A DNA stretch of 64,000 nt. It comes from Bacteroidota bacterium (GTDB taxonomy: Bacteria; Bacteroidota; Bacteroidia; Flavobacteriales; Weeksellaceae). The position numbers and the translations under genes are program-made. The DNA is taken from positions 1 through 64,000 of the forward strand of contig JAEWZO010000028.1 of assembly GCA_023458415.1 (NCBI GenBank). Direction: 5' to 3'. Each line of letters begins with the position of its first letter. Within the stretch, counting starts at the first letter, position 1. The notes beneath the pieces were generated by a model. The model did no database searches, was not told the DNA's origin, and saw only the letters and a program-made list of their open reading frames with translations. Below are positions 50,847 to 60,685 of this stretch, piece by piece.

Positions 50847-52037
50847 ATGAAAACAATAAAAGATTTCGATTTTAAAGACAAAAAGGCACTGGTTCGTGTT
50901 GACTTTAATGTTCCGCAGGATTCTGAGCTGAATGTTACGGATAATACGCGTATTCAGGCTGTAAAACCTACGGTTGATAAAATTTTAGGTGATGGAGGAT
51001 CGGTAATTCTGATGACACACCTTGGAAGACCAAAAGGTAAAGTAAGCGATGAGTTTTCTTTGAAGAATATTGTTGCAGAAGTTGAAAAAGTTTTAGGTGC
51101 AAAAGTAAAATTTGCGACTGATACTTTAGGTGACGATGCTTCTTCGATGGCCGCTGATTTGAAACCGGGTGAAATTCTTTTATTGGAGAATCTAAGATTT
51201 TATGCTGAAGAAGAAAAAGGTGATAAAGATTTTGCAGAAAAGCTTTCTAAACTTGGAGATGTATACGTGAACGATGCATTTGGTACTGCTCATAGAGAAC
51301 ACGCTTCAACAGCTGTTATTGCACAGTTTTTCCCTTCAACTAAATTTTTCGGTTTACTGATGGCAAATGAATTGGATGCCATTGATAAAGTTCTTGGAAG
51401 CGGTGAAAAGCCTGTAGCTGCAGTTCTTGGTGGATCAAAAGTTTCTACTAAAATAACTATTATTGAAAATATTCTTCCTGCTGTAGATCATCTGATTATT
51501 GGAGGTGGAATGGCGTTTACTTTTATTAAAGCTTTAGGAGGAAACATTGGAAACTCTTTGGTAGAAGAAGATAAGATGAATCTTGCTCTTGAAATTCTGG
51601 AGAAAGCCAAAGCGCAGAATGTAAAAGTTTGTCTTCCTGTAGATACTATTGCTGCAAAAGAGTTTAATAACGATGCAGAGATTCAGGAGGTGGATATTTA
51701 TGAAATTCCGGAAGGATGGATGGGACTTGATGTAGGTCCTAGAACTAGAGATTTAATTAACGACGTTATTATGAATTCCAGAACGATTCTTTGGAACGGT
51801 CCGGTTGGTGTTTTTGAAATGTCGAATTTTGCAGAAGGAACCGTTGCTTTAGGAAACAGTATTGCTGAAGCTACAGAATTCGGTGCTTTTTCACTTGTTG
51901 GTGGAGGAGACTCGGTTGCATTTGTAAAGCAGTTCGGTTATGCTGATAAAGTGAGTTATGTTTCAACTGGGGGAGGAGCGATGCTTGAAAGTTTAGAAGG
52001 TTTGGAATTACCTGGAGTTGCCGCCGTCAATAAATAA
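50847..52037 (+). CDS. pgk: Phosphoglycerate kinase
   Basis: Glycolytic and gluconeogenic enzyme converting 1,3-bisphosphoglycerate and ADP to 3-phosphoglycerate and ATP. 396 aa, the usual size. Visible: VRVDFNVPQD at 16-26, LMTHLGRPKG, GTAHREHAS, AVLGGSKVSTKI with the nucleotide loop, and WNGPVGVFE plus GGGDS near the C-terminus. Monocistronic, its promoter borders the origin candidate and it ends in a long-T terminator. Confidence 0.99.
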   Translation: MKTIKDFDFKDKKALVRVDFNVPQDSELNVTDNTRIQAVKPTVDKILGDGGSVILMTHLGRPKGKVSDEFSLKNIVAEVEKVLGAKVKFATDTLGDDASSMAADLKPGEILLLENLRFYAEEEKGDKDFAEKLSKLGDVYVNDAFGTAHREHASTAVIAQFFPSTKFFGLLMANELDAIDKVLGSGEKPVAAVLGGSKVSTKITIIENILPAVDHLIIGGGMAFTFIKALGGNIGNSLVEEDKMNLALEILEKAKAQNVKVCLPVDTIAAKEFNNDAEIQEVDIYEIPEGWMGLDVGPRTRDLINDVIMNSRTILWNGPVGVFEMSNFAEGTVALGNSIAEATEFGAFSLVGGGDSVAFVKQFGYADKVSYVSTGGGAMLESLEGLELPGVAAVNK

Positions 52038-52064
52038 ACTAAATTTTTAGTTTTAATATAAAAG

Positions 52065-52104
52065 AAAAGCAGAAGAGTTTACACTTCTGCTTTTTTTTTT
52101 TTTT
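52065..52104 (+). terminator. Terminator of pgk
   Basis: 11-bp perfect stem AAAAGCAGAAG (52065-52075) / CTTCTGCTTTT (52084-52094) with an 8-nt loop, continuing into a run of 14 T in total. Confidence 0.95.
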
Positions 52105-52155
52105 ATTGAAATCTTGCAAAAAATGACCTTCATAAATAGGTCAAATTTTAAATAA

Positions 52156-52974
52156 CTATTTTTTTTCGATAATATATATCAAGCTCGAAAATTCGCCCGA
52201 TTTTGATGCCTTTAAATTAGAAATCGCCCCGTAAAACATGCCTTTAAGCCAAAAAAGTGCACTTTTCTTATATTTTTCGCTGAGCATAGAGATATAGTAG
52301 GAGTCGAGTAGGAGAGGTTTTACTTTTTTGATTTTCCAGTTTTGATTTTCCAAAAGATTATACATTCCGGGTTTTGTGAAATGATATACATGTCTTGGTA
52401 CATCATAAGCTGCCCAGTACTCTTTATATTTTTTAGCATCGTAAGATCTTGGATTAGGTACAGCAATAATCAATAAACCATTGGTTTTCAATTTGTTATT
52501 GAATAAATGTAATGTATCTTGTTGATTTTCAATATGTTCAAAAACATGCCATAATGTGATACAATCTACCGAATGATTCTGTAAGGTGTTTAGATCATCA
52601 AGAATTCTACCTTTCTGAATTTTGTTTTCAGCTGCTTTTCTTGCAGAAGAATTTGGTTCAAAGCCATAGATATTAAAATCTTCATCGATAAATTTCAGAA
52701 ATTCTCCAGCGCCGCAGCCGTAATCAACTACAGTTGCATTTCTATGCAATTCTGCAGAAAGAATATTTCGTTTATAATTAAGATTGAACCTCTGCAAAAA
52801 CTTATATAATTTTTCTTTTAAAGAACCGGAATCCTGATGGTGCGAAATATAATCCTGACTTTCGTAGTACTTGTCAAGGTTCTGTGGTATTGGAGTAGTT
52901 TTATAAACTCCACGAGTTTCGGTTTCTTTTATTTCGAAGGTTTCTCCTGAAAGAAAGTGATCCTTTATTTTCAT
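52156..52974 (-). CDS. Class I SAM-dependent methyltransferase
   Basis: 272 aa, Methyltransf_23-like. Seen: SAM motif I VVDYGCGAGEFLKFI near 92, motif II IYGFEPNSSARKAA, WHVFEHIENQ after beta 4, and NPRSYDAKKYKEYWAAYDVPRH (shown by position about 178-195), a signature shared with methyltransferases of polysaccharide or lipid-linked sugar clusters. Substrate unknown. Starts 11 bp from a parS site and follows mnmG in the same direction with 33 bp between stop and start, so it could be co-transcribed. Confidence 0.88.
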   Translation of the reverse strand: MKIKDHFLSGETFEIKETETRGVYKTTPIPQNLDKYYESQDYISHHQDSGSLKEKLYKFLQRFNLNYKRNILSAELHRNATVVDYGCGAGEFLKFIDEDFNIYGFEPNSSARKAAENKIQKGRILDDLNTLQNHSVDCITLWHVFEHIENQQDTLHLFNNKLKTNGLLIIAVPNPRSYDAKKYKEYWAAYDVPRHVYHFTKPGMYNLLENQNWKIKKVKPLLLDSYYISMLSEKYKKSALFWLKGMFYGAISNLKASKSGEFSSLIYIIEKK

Positions 52975-52984
52975 TTTTATTCAA

Positions 52985-53000
52985 TGTTTCACGTGAAACA
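52985..53000. promoter_or_regulatory. parS: parS site 1 (ParB-binding palindrome)
   Basis: TGTTTCACGTGAAACA, the exact 16-bp parS consensus known from Bacillus and conserved across many phyla, inside a 20-bp perfect palindrome (52983-53002). It lies in the 33-bp gap between the mnmG stop and the methyltransferase start. No parA or parB gene is in the window. Confidence 0.9.
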
Positions 53001-53007
53001 TTTGAGT

Positions 53008-54870
53008 TTATCTCCCTAAAAATATTAATAACACGTTGATGTCAGCGGGCGAAACACCGCTGATTCTTGCTGCTTGGGCAATTGTTTTTGGCTGCACTTT
53101 TTGCATTTTTTGTTTAGCTTCAGCGGACAGCGAAGCAATTTTACTGAAATCGAAATCTTCTGGAATTTTTATTGTTTCTAAACGGTTCAATTTAGCGACA
53201 TTTTCCTTTTCTTTTTCTATATAACCTTTATATTTAATATTGATTTCCGCCTGTTCACGTACTTCTTCATTAAATTGGGTGGAGTAGTGCTCAATCACAT
53301 CTATTTCATCAAGTTTTTTTAAAGTCATATTCGGCCTTGTTAATATTTGAGCTGCACGGTATGCCTGATCAACAGGGGAGGAGTCAATAGTTTCCAATAT
53401 TGGATTAATGATTCCCGGTTTCAATGAGGTTTCTCTCAGAAAACTCTCGAGCTCCTGACTTTTTTCAATTTTTTCCTGAACTTTTCTAAGTCTTTCCTCA
53501 GTTGCTAATCCAAGTTGATGTGATTTTTCAGTAAGTCGGATATCAGCATTATCCTGTCTCAACAGTAGTCTATATTCTGCTCTGGAAGTAAACATTCTGT
53601 ATGGTTCTTCAGTTCCTTTGGTGATAAGATCGTCTATTAGAACTCCGATATATGCTTCATCACGGTTCAATATAAATTCTTCCTTATTATGAACTTTATT
53701 GTGTGCATTAATTCCGGCAATAAGTCCTTGTCCTGCAGCTTCCTCATATCCTGTAGTTCCGTTGATTTGTCCAGCAAAATACAGGTTTTTAACTAGTTTT
53801 GTTTCCAGTGTATGGTGTAGTTGAGTAGGAGGGAAGTAGTCATATTCAATGGCATAACCAGGTCGGAAAACTTTTACATTTTCAAATCCAGGAATGTGTC
53901 GCATTGCTTTGATCTGAACTTCTTCTGGTAGTGAGGAGCTAAATCCATTCACATAAATTTCTACAGTTCGCCAACCTTCAGGCTCAACGAAAAGTTGATG
54001 TCTTGTTCTTTCGGCGAAACGGTTGATTTTATCTTCAATACTTGGACAGTAGCGCGGACCAATACTTTGTATAGTTCCGTTGAACATAGGACTTCTGTCG
54101 AATCCTTCTTTTAGAATTTCATGTACAGTTTCGTTGGTGTAAACTATGTGGCAACTCAGTTGTTTTGTGAGTTTTGGAGAATCAAGATAAGAGAATTTAC
54201 CTGGATTTTCGTCACCTTTTTGTTCCTCCATTTTGCTGTAGTCAAGTGATCTTCCATCTACACGTGGCGGTGTTCCTGTTTTCATTCTTCCTGCTTCAAA
54301 ACCTAAAGAAACCAGCTGTTCAGTAATCCCAAACGCACGAGGTTCACCCATACGTCCGCCGCCAAGTTGCTTGTCACCTACATGAATTAATCCGTTAAGG
54401 AATGTTCCGTTAGTTAGTACAACCGATTTTGAACGTATTTGAATTCCGAGTGATGTAACTACCCCAACAGCTTTACTGTTTTCGATTATGAGGCTTTTCA
54501 CCATATCTTGGAAAAAATCAAGATTTGGTGTGTTTTCCAATGCTAATCTCCATTCTTCAGCAAACATCATACGGTCGTTTTGTGTACGAGGTGACCACAT
54601 TGCAGGACCTTTCGACAGATTAAGCATTTTAAACTGAATCGCTGATTTATCTGCTATTATCCCGGAATATCCGCCCATTGCATCAATTTCTCGTACAATC
54701 TGGCCTTTAGCTATACCGCCCATTGCCGGATTGCAGCTCATTTGACCAATGGTCTGCATATTCATTGTAACCAACATGGTTTTAGAACCTAGATTTGCTG
54801 CAGCCGCCGCCGCTTCGCAACCTGCATGTCCTGCTCCAACTACAATAACGTCGTATATTTCGTTAATCAT
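53008..54870 (-). CDS. mnmG: tRNA uridine-5-carboxymethylaminomethyl modification enzyme
   Basis: FAD-dependent partner of MnmE in cmnm5U34 modification of tRNA. 620 aa. Visible: VVGAGHAGCEAA at residues 11-22, MSCNPAMGGIAKGQIVREID by position 44-64, the conserved TGTPPR block, YCPSIEDKI, and GQINGTTGYEEAAGQGL near 370. Historically gidA, often adjacent to oriC or to parAB. Here it is bracketed by two perfect parS sites, the upstream one 20 bp before its start. Confidence 0.98.
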   Translation of the reverse strand: MINEIYDVIVVGAGHAGCEAAAAAANLGSKTMLVTMNMQTIGQMSCNPAMGGIAKGQIVREIDAMGGYSGIIADKSAIQFKMLNLSKGPAMWSPRTQNDRMMFAEEWRLALENTPNLDFFQDMVKSLIIENSKAVGVVTSLGIQIRSKSVVLTNGTFLNGLIHVGDKQLGGGRMGEPRAFGITEQLVSLGFEAGRMKTGTPPRVDGRSLDYSKMEEQKGDENPGKFSYLDSPKLTKQLSCHIVYTNETVHEILKEGFDRSPMFNGTIQSIGPRYCPSIEDKINRFAERTRHQLFVEPEGWRTVEIYVNGFSSSLPEEVQIKAMRHIPGFENVKVFRPGYAIEYDYFPPTQLHHTLETKLVKNLYFAGQINGTTGYEEAAGQGLIAGINAHNKVHNKEEFILNRDEAYIGVLIDDLITKGTEEPYRMFTSRAEYRLLLRQDNADIRLTEKSHQLGLATEERLRKVQEKIEKSQELESFLRETSLKPGIINPILETIDSSPVDQAYRAAQILTRPNMTLKKLDEIDVIEHYSTQFNEEVREQAEINIKYKGYIEKEKENVAKLNRLETIKIPEDFDFSKIASLSAEAKQKMQKVQPKTIAQAARISGVSPADINVLLIFLGR

Positions 54871-54889
54871 TCTTAACTGATTTTAGTAA

Positions 54890-54905
54890 TGTTTCACGTG
54901 AAACA
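54890..54905. promoter_or_regulatory. parS: parS site 2 (ParB-binding palindrome)
   Basis: A second exact TGTTTCACGTGAAACA, 1905 bp from site 1 and 20 bp upstream of the mnmG ATG. ParB bound here could also affect mnmG transcription (inference). Confidence 0.9.
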
Positions 54906-55019
54906 TAATCTATTAAAATTATAGAAAACCTCATTAAAGTCCCGATTTAAGCAATGTTTAAGCTCTTTTTATGAAAACAAAAAAGCGAGTGCGGAAAGCG
55001 GGACACAACTACAAACAAT

Positions 55020-55427
55020 TTATCTCGCAGCCAAATAAAAATCTTCTTTACTTCGCATTAGTTGAACTTCTTCTTCTGTTTTATCTTTATAGCCACAGAG
55101 GTGTAAAATTCCATGTGCAAGTACCCTATGAAGTTCAGAATCAAATTCTTTAGACAGGGAACAAGCATTGTCTAAAATGCGCGGCAAAGATACAAAAATA
55201 TCTCCCGAAATCATTTTCCCCTTTACGTAGTCGAAAGTGATGATATCGGTGTAGTAATCATGCTGTAAAAAATCCTGATTTACTTTAAGGAGATATTCAT
55301 CATCACAGAAAATATAGTTGATTTCTCCAGTTTTTTTCTGTTCTGAATGAATAATATTTTCCAGCCAGAGAAGGGTAGAGGAGGGAATTTTCAAAGGTTC
55401 AATATTTTCGAAATGTAAATGTATCAT
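55020..55427 (-). CDS. ybeY: Endoribonuclease YbeY
   Basis: Zinc-dependent RNase in 16S rRNA maturation and ribosome quality control. 135 aa, near normal. The metal motif is seen as AHGILHLCGYKDKT: the first two His of HxxxH-x5-H are present, and the third position holds Asp rather than His, which seems usual in Bacteroidota homologues. Also visible: DEYLLKVNQDFLQHDYYTDIITF (by position 44-66). Last gene of tdk-murF/alr-patatin-ybeY, two bases after the patatin stop. Confidence 0.93.
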   Translation of the reverse strand: MIHLHFENIEPLKIPSSTLLWLENIIHSEQKKTGEINYIFCDDEYLLKVNQDFLQHDYYTDIITFDYVKGKMISGDIFVSLPRILDNACSLSKEFDSELHRVLAHGILHLCGYKDKTEEEVQLMRSKEDFYLAAR

Positions 55428-55429
55428 TA

Positions 55430-57595
55430 TTAAAACCAGTGTCCTAGAATTACGCTGAGAACACCGTTGTTGTTATTGAGAGAATGGCTGTAATTCAGTT
55501 TAATCTGACCGAATGGCGATTTGTAACCAGCAGTAATTCCAACAGAAGATTCGGAAATGTGAATAATATCGTCGACTTTCTGATCCTCAAATATATTGGC
55601 GATAGCGAAATGAGCTGTAACAAAATAGTTCCGGTAAACATTGAATTGGAAAGCATTTTGGGCTGTAAGGAGGTTTTTTCCTCCGATTTGTCCAAATTCA
55701 TAACCGCCGAATGATGCAAAATTATTGAGATTCTGCTCGAATATTCCACCAATCCTATACAAATAATAATGACTCACATTTTCTCCGGTCGATAGTCCAG
55801 CAAAAAATCCTAATTGGTAGGTTAACCACTTTGTTAAAGGAAAGTTGGCTTTCAAATCCGCTTTGATCTGCAGTGAGTTTCCTTCGTTTTCATCATCAAA
55901 AAGATCTAACATTTTTCCTTCTGCGTGTAAGTACCATCCTTTTTTAGGAAAATCCTTATCGTCTTGTGTATCAGTTTTTATGAAAACATACGGATTAATG
56001 AAATTTTCAGAGTTAGCGTAGTCGCCTTGAATACCAATTTTAGAATCATAGTAATCATGGCTTAAACCACCACCAATTGCATATTTATCTCTCCAAACAG
56101 ACTGTAGAAATACTTCGTTCCGGAACCAGTTCCACTTCTCAAAAATATTGGAATTAATATCTTTCAAATCAAGTGACATTCCGGAAGCGTACATTCCAAA
56201 ACCCGGAATATAGCCGTTATCAATAAAATAATTGAAATAATATCTTGGTTTATCGCCTACAACCAAATCAAGAGAAACTGTTGAATTAGGGAACAGCAAG
56301 CGTTTTGCAGTGGCGTTTACCAAAAGTCCTGTCTTGAAAAGTTCGTCATAATGAAGGCCAAACTTCAGAAAGAAACGGGTGTCGTCTTCGGTTACGGTAA
56401 GGTGAAGCAGATTTTTATCGTTGACCCGTGTAATATCGTAGTTAATCAGCGTATAATTGTTGGTAGCGTAAAGTTTGTCAATCATTTTATTGATGGAACC
56501 GTACGTCTGAACCGATGGCAATCGCAGATTCATTTTACCCAGAACGTAGTTTTCTCCAAAAATTTCGTTGTTCTGAAGCGAAAGACTGTCGATTTTGTAA
56601 ACGTTGGAATAGACAGTGTTAATCGGTGCACGAAGAACAGTTTCATCACGTTTCGGAAGTTGATTTAGTACCGGAACATATTCTTTGGCTTCCTGAAAAC
56701 CTAAATCAAGTATTTTTTTCTTTGCGTCGTAACTTGTTGCATTCATACCGGTTAGATCGGGATGAATATTGATGTCAGTATATTTATATTGGTTCTGCGT
56801 TTCTTTCTGAATCCCGAAATCAATCACCTGATTTAGAATTGAAATAACCGACTGCAGATCAGATCTGTCTGCTAATCCCTGACTTAAATCAACGCCAATC
56901 ACAATATCGATTCCTTTATCTTTCAATGGTTTTGAAGGATAATTCACGGTCATTGCGCCGTCAATATATAGAGAATCACCGATTTTCACAGGATCCATTA
57001 AACCGGGAAACGCAGAACTCGCCATAATCGCCTGGACAAGATCTCCCTTTTCAAAAACTTCCATTTTTCCGCTCTCCAGGTTGGTTCCAATGCACATAAA
57101 AGGAATAGGGAGGTTAGAAAAGTCTTCTATTGTTGAAACGTTTTTAAAAAGTTCTTTCAGCAAATAAATATTTTTCTGCCCTGTAGAAATCGCTTTTGGT
57201 AAAACATTCACTTTCCCGTCTTTTATCGGAACATTCAGGATGTACTTATCAACAGATTTGTTAAAAAAAGTAGATTCCCTTCTTGGTTTTTCGTTGGCGA
57301 TAATGTTGTAAAAATCAGTTTCGAGAACTATTTTTTCAATTTCTTTTCCGGAGTAACCGGAAGCGTAAAGACCACCCACAATAGCGCCCATGCTTGTTCC
57401 GGAAATATAATCGATTTTAACGCCTAAAGAATCCAGGATTTTCAGAGCTCCGATGTGTGCAAAACCTTTGGCTCCACCACCAGATAAGGACAAACCGATT
57501 TTTGGGTTCTTGGGAATAACAAAACTTTCTTTCACCTGCGCATTCAACTGAAAAAGGCAGAAAATAAAAACAAGTAAAAGGAGGCGTTTAAACAT
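55430..57595 (-). CDS. Patatin-like phospholipase fused to a BamA-type barrel
   Basis: 721 aa. Seen: a signal peptide (MFKRLLLLVFIFCLFQLNAQ), a patatin domain from about 32 to 240 with the oxyanion loop GGGAKGF (39-45), nucleophile Ser68 in GTSMG, and catalytic Asp in IDGAM near 212; a linker with one POTRA-like segment at about 320-400 (LRLPSVQTYGSINKMIDKLY); then a C-terminal 16-strand surface-antigen barrel ending LSVILGHWF. This is the architecture of type Vd autotransporters such as PlpD. It sits one base from murF-alr, so it is probably a housekeeping envelope phospholipase and not a recently acquired toxin. Confidence 0.9.
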   Translation of the reverse strand: MFKRLLLLVFIFCLFQLNAQVKESFVIPKNPKIGLSLSGGGAKGFAHIGALKILDSLGVKIDYISGTSMGAIVGGLYASGYSGKEIEKIVLETDFYNIIANEKPRRESTFFNKSVDKYILNVPIKDGKVNVLPKAISTGQKNIYLLKELFKNVSTIEDFSNLPIPFMCIGTNLESGKMEVFEKGDLVQAIMASSAFPGLMDPVKIGDSLYIDGAMTVNYPSKPLKDKGIDIVIGVDLSQGLADRSDLQSVISILNQVIDFGIQKETQNQYKYTDINIHPDLTGMNATSYDAKKKILDLGFQEAKEYVPVLNQLPKRDETVLRAPINTVYSNVYKIDSLSLQNNEIFGENYVLGKMNLRLPSVQTYGSINKMIDKLYATNNYTLINYDITRVNDKNLLHLTVTEDDTRFFLKFGLHYDELFKTGLLVNATAKRLLFPNSTVSLDLVVGDKPRYYFNYFIDNGYIPGFGMYASGMSLDLKDINSNIFEKWNWFRNEVFLQSVWRDKYAIGGGLSHDYYDSKIGIQGDYANSENFINPYVFIKTDTQDDKDFPKKGWYLHAEGKMLDLFDDENEGNSLQIKADLKANFPLTKWLTYQLGFFAGLSTGENVSHYYLYRIGGIFEQNLNNFASFGGYEFGQIGGKNLLTAQNAFQFNVYRNYFVTAHFAIANIFEDQKVDDIIHISESSVGITAGYKSPFGQIKLNYSHSLNNNNGVLSVILGHWF

Positions 57596-57596
57596 T

Positions 57597-60041
57597 CTAA
57601 TTTTTTATATAAATTCTTTTTACACGGCGCGATATAGAAGTAAGAACTTCGTAAGGTATTGTTTTACAGTATTCTGCAAAATCTTCCAATGTTGGATTTC
57701 CGTTGAAGATGATTACTTCATCGCCATCCTGTGCAGCGTCTTCACCGATATCAATCATCATCATATCCATACAAACATTTCCTACAATTGGGAAAATATT
57801 TTTTCCAATTCCTACATAGCCGTTTCTATTCCCAATCAAACGAGGAATTCCGTCTGCATATCCAACGGGAATTGTAGCTATTTTTGTATTATTCTCTGCT
57901 TTAAATTTACGGTTGTAACCAATAGATTCACCTTTCTTAACCTCCGAAATTTGTGAAATAACAGTTTTGAAACTTACAGCATTGGTAAGATATTTTTTTA
58001 CCTCCGGATTAGAGGAAACTCCAACCATTCCGATGCCGATTCGAACCATATCAAACTGATAATCAGTAAAATTGACTATTCCGGAAGTATTTAGAATGTG
58101 TCGGACCGGTTGGTATCCTAAACCTGAAATCAGCTTCTCGGAATTTTCAGTAAATATTTTTATTTGCTCTAAACTGTATTCATTTTCGCTGCTGTCGTCG
58201 GCTGAGGAAAGATGACTGAAAATCGATGCAACTTTTACGTTGTAACTTTTCAATTTTTGAATAAGGTCATCCAATTCATTTTCCTTAAAGCCAAGACGAT
58301 GCATGCCTGTTTCCAGTTTAATATGAATAGGATAGCCCGACTGAATTCCTTTCTGTGTGAGTTGTTCTGCAAAAAGATCAAGAACGCGGAAGCTGTAGAT
58401 TTCCGGTTCAAGATTGAAGTCAATAATGCTGCTGTAACTATGCTGCTCCGGATTCATTACCATGATCGGTGTTGTAATTCCATTTTTTCTGAGATCAACA
58501 CCTTCGTCTGCATATGCAACACCCAGATAATCAATATGATGATGTTGAAGGAATTCGGCAATTTCATAACCGCCCAAACCGTACGAATATGCTTTCACCA
58601 TCGCCATCATTTTGGTTTCAGGCTTCAGTAAAGATTTATGAACGTTGATATTGTGAAGTATTGAATTCAAATTGACTTCCAAAACGGTATCATGTTTTTG
58701 TAATTCCAGATGGCTTTTTACTTTATCAATCGCAAACTTTCTGGCTCCTTTCAACAGAATAAGTTCATTCTCAATTCGGTTTATCTGTTGATTTTCAATC
58801 AGTTGTTTTGTGTTTTCGAAGGTATACGTTTCCGAATTAAATAGTGCTGCATGCTTCGTAATTTCATCACCCACTAAAAAGATTTTGCTGAAATTCTGCT
58901 TGTTGGTAAGGTCTGCAACTTGTTCGTAAAGTTCATCTGAATTTTTTCCCTCTACGAAATCGGTAAGAACTAAACTTTTCTTTTGCTTTTGATATTCTTC
59001 AATAAACTGAAATGCAATCTTCAACGAATCTAAATCAAGATTAAAAGAGTCATTGATAATCAGATTATTACGAAGTCCGTTAACGCTTTCCAAACGCATT
59101 TCGATTGCTTTTAGCGCGTCAAGTTTTTCGATAATTTTCGAATTGTTATAGTTCAGTTCTTTCAGGACTGCAACAACGCATAAGGCGTTTCGTAAACTCG
59201 CTTCACTCCTCTGAATAATTTCAAGTTGAAATTTGCTGTTATGCGCAGTTATTTCAACCAGAGAGGTTTTATCTTTCCAATTGTTAGAAATGTAAATGTC
59301 ATTATGATCAGAAAGGCCAAATGAGATTAGTTTTCTATTTGAATAAAGTTCTCTAATTCTCCTTTCAATCGTAGGATTATCACCATTATAGATTATCGAC
59401 TCTGAATTTTTGAAAAGCTTTAATTTTTCTTCTAAAATTTCTTCTTCTGATGCGAAGTTCACTTCATGAGCATGCCCGATATGTGTTAAAATACCAATTT
59501 GTGGAGAAAAGATATTTTCAAGAATATCCATTTCTCCAGGCTTTGAAATACCTACTTCAAAAATTCCGAGTTCATGTTTTGGCTTGATTTGTAAAAGGGA
59601 AATTGGCAAGCCAAGTTGAGAGTTAAAACTTTTCGGACTTTTCACACATCGGAAATCCTCCCAGAGACTTTGGTAAAGCCATTCTTTCACAATGGTTTTG
59701 CCGTTACTTCCGGTGATTCCGATGGTTTTCAGTTGATAATGTTCCAGATGTTTTTTTGCTAATTTCTGGATGAAATCCATCGTATTTTCAACAATAAGCC
59801 AGGATTCGGCTTCCGTTTCCGGATGATATTTTTCGGAAATAATAACTTTAATACCCTTTTCAATTGCGGATTCAATGTATTTTTCTCCTGAATTTTTCGT
59901 TGTATTAATCGCCAGAAATGCAGTATCGGCTGCCGAAAATATCGTCCGGCTGTCAAAAGCAAGGTGTTTTACTGTGATATTTGCATCGCCAATCAGTTGT
60001 GCTCCTGTAAGGTCTGCAAGTTGTTGTGTTGTGTAATTCAT
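57597..60041 (-). CDS. murF-alr: Bifunctional MurF ligase and alanine racemase
   Basis: Fusion of UDP-MurNAc-tripeptide D-Ala-D-Ala ligase with a PLP alanine racemase, 814 aa. The MurF part (1 to about 450) has the P-loop GITGSNGKT near 108, [10 protein letters not shown] and [12 protein letters not shown]. The Alr part starts at about 455 with [13 protein letters not shown], has the PLP lysine in MVKAYSYG near 483, HRLGF, and the C-terminal [11 protein letters not shown] with the second catalytic Tyr earlier in SIGYNRKF. The fusion is common in Bacteroidota and links supply of D-Ala to its use. Overlaps the tdk stop by 4 nt. Confidence 0.97.
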   Translation of the reverse strand: MNYTTQQLADLTGAQLIGDANITVKHLAFDSRTIFSAADTAFLAINTTKNSGEKYIESAIEKGIKVIISEKYHPETEAESWLIVENTMDFIQKLAKKHLEHYQLKTIGITGSNGKTIVKEWLYQSLWEDFRCVKSPKSFNSQLGLPISLLQIKPKHELGIFEVGISKPGEMDILENIFSPQIGILTHIGHAHEVNFASEEEILEEKLKLFKNSESIIYNGDNPTIERRIRELYSNRKLISFGLSDHNDIYISNNWKDKTSLVEITAHNSKFQLEIIQRSEASLRNALCVVAVLKELNYNNSKIIEKLDALKAIEMRLESVNGLRNNLIINDSFNLDLDSLKIAFQFIEEYQKQKKSLVLTDFVEGKNSDELYEQVADLTNKQNFSKIFLVGDEITKHAALFNSETYTFENTKQLIENQQINRIENELILLKGARKFAIDKVKSHLELQKHDTVLEVNLNSILHNINVHKSLLKPETKMMAMVKAYSYGLGGYEIAEFLQHHHIDYLGVAYADEGVDLRKNGITTPIMVMNPEQHSYSSIIDFNLEPEIYSFRVLDLFAEQLTQKGIQSGYPIHIKLETGMHRLGFKENELDDLIQKLKSYNVKVASIFSHLSSADDSSENEYSLEQIKIFTENSEKLISGLGYQPVRHILNTSGIVNFTDYQFDMVRIGIGMVGVSSNPEVKKYLTNAVSFKTVISQISEVKKGESIGYNRKFKAENNTKIATIPVGYADGIPRLIGNRNGYVGIGKNIFPIVGNVCMDMMMIDIGEDAAQDGDEVIIFNGNPTLEDFAEYCKTIPYEVLTSISRRVKRIYIKN

Positions 60042-60625
60042 TGCTGTTTTCTGGACATTTCTTCATTAAAAACGCTTCTGCTTACAGCTTCGTAACTTTC
60101 GGTTTCTCCAAGTTCAACAAGATCTTTGCTTTCAGTCGTTCTCATCGAATAGTGCGCGAGATTTCCGGTACGTCTGCAAATCGCATGAACTTTCGTTACA
60201 TATTCTGCTGTGGCCATCAGGTTTGGCATCGGTCCGAACGGACGACCCAAAAAATCCATATCAAGTCCTGCTATTACAACACGCACGCCACTGTTCGCCA
60301 GCTGATTCGCCACATCCACAATTCCCTCATCAAAAAACTGAGCTTCATCAATCCCTACAACATCACAGGTTGAGCCCAACAGCAAAATTTCGTTGGAACT
60401 TTCTACCGGTGTACTGCGGATTTTATTGTGATTGTGCGAAACAACTTCTTCCTCATCATAGCGTGTATCAATCTTCGGTTTGAAGATTTCTACATTTTGG
60501 CCGGCCATTTCAGCACGTCTTAATCTGCGGATAAGTTCTTCGGTTTTTCCCGAAAACATCGAGCCGCAAATCACTTCCATCCAGCCGCTTTGTTTGGCGT
60601 GATTTATTGTGTTTTCTAAAAACAT
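60038..60625 (-). CDS. tdk: Thymidine kinase
   Basis: Salvage of thymidine to dTMP. 195 aa. P-loop GSMFSGKT at 21-28, DEAQFFDE with the catalytic Glu near 104, the C-terminal substrate loop [15 protein letters not shown] with one Cys retained of the zinc-binding set. First gene of an operon with murF-alr, patatin and ybeY; the -7 box is at 60655-60662. Confidence 0.97.
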   Translation of the reverse strand: MFLENTINHAKQSGWMEVICGSMFSGKTEELIRRLRRAEMAGQNVEIFKPKIDTRYDEEEVVSHNHNKIRSTPVESSNEILLLGSTCDVVGIDEAQFFDEGIVDVANQLANSGVRVVIAGLDMDFLGRPFGPMPNLMATAEYVTKVHAICRRTGNLAHYSMRTTESKDLVELGETESYEAVSRSVFNEEMSRKQQ

Positions 60626-60654
60626 TTGTTAATTTAGCAGTAATATTGTAGAGT

Positions 60655-60662
60655 CAAAATTA
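60655..60662 (-). promoter_or_regulatory. -7 box of the tdk operon
   Basis: CAAAATTA on plus, TAATTTTG on minus, an exact TANNTTTG match 29 bp before the start. A one-mismatch plus-strand box (TAATATTG, 60641-60648) may serve the divergent gene. Confidence 0.55.
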
Positions 60663-60685
60663 CACAAATTTTAAGTAGATTAAAC

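Noticed and set aside
54971..55153. Plus-strand ORF of 60 codons with a hydrophobic segment
   Set aside because: It lies mostly antisense to the end of ybeY, has no promoter box, and its sequence matches no family I know.
55430..57595. Patatin gene as a horizontally acquired toxin
   Set aside because: Base composition looks like that of its neighbours and the gene is tightly packed in an operon with core genes.
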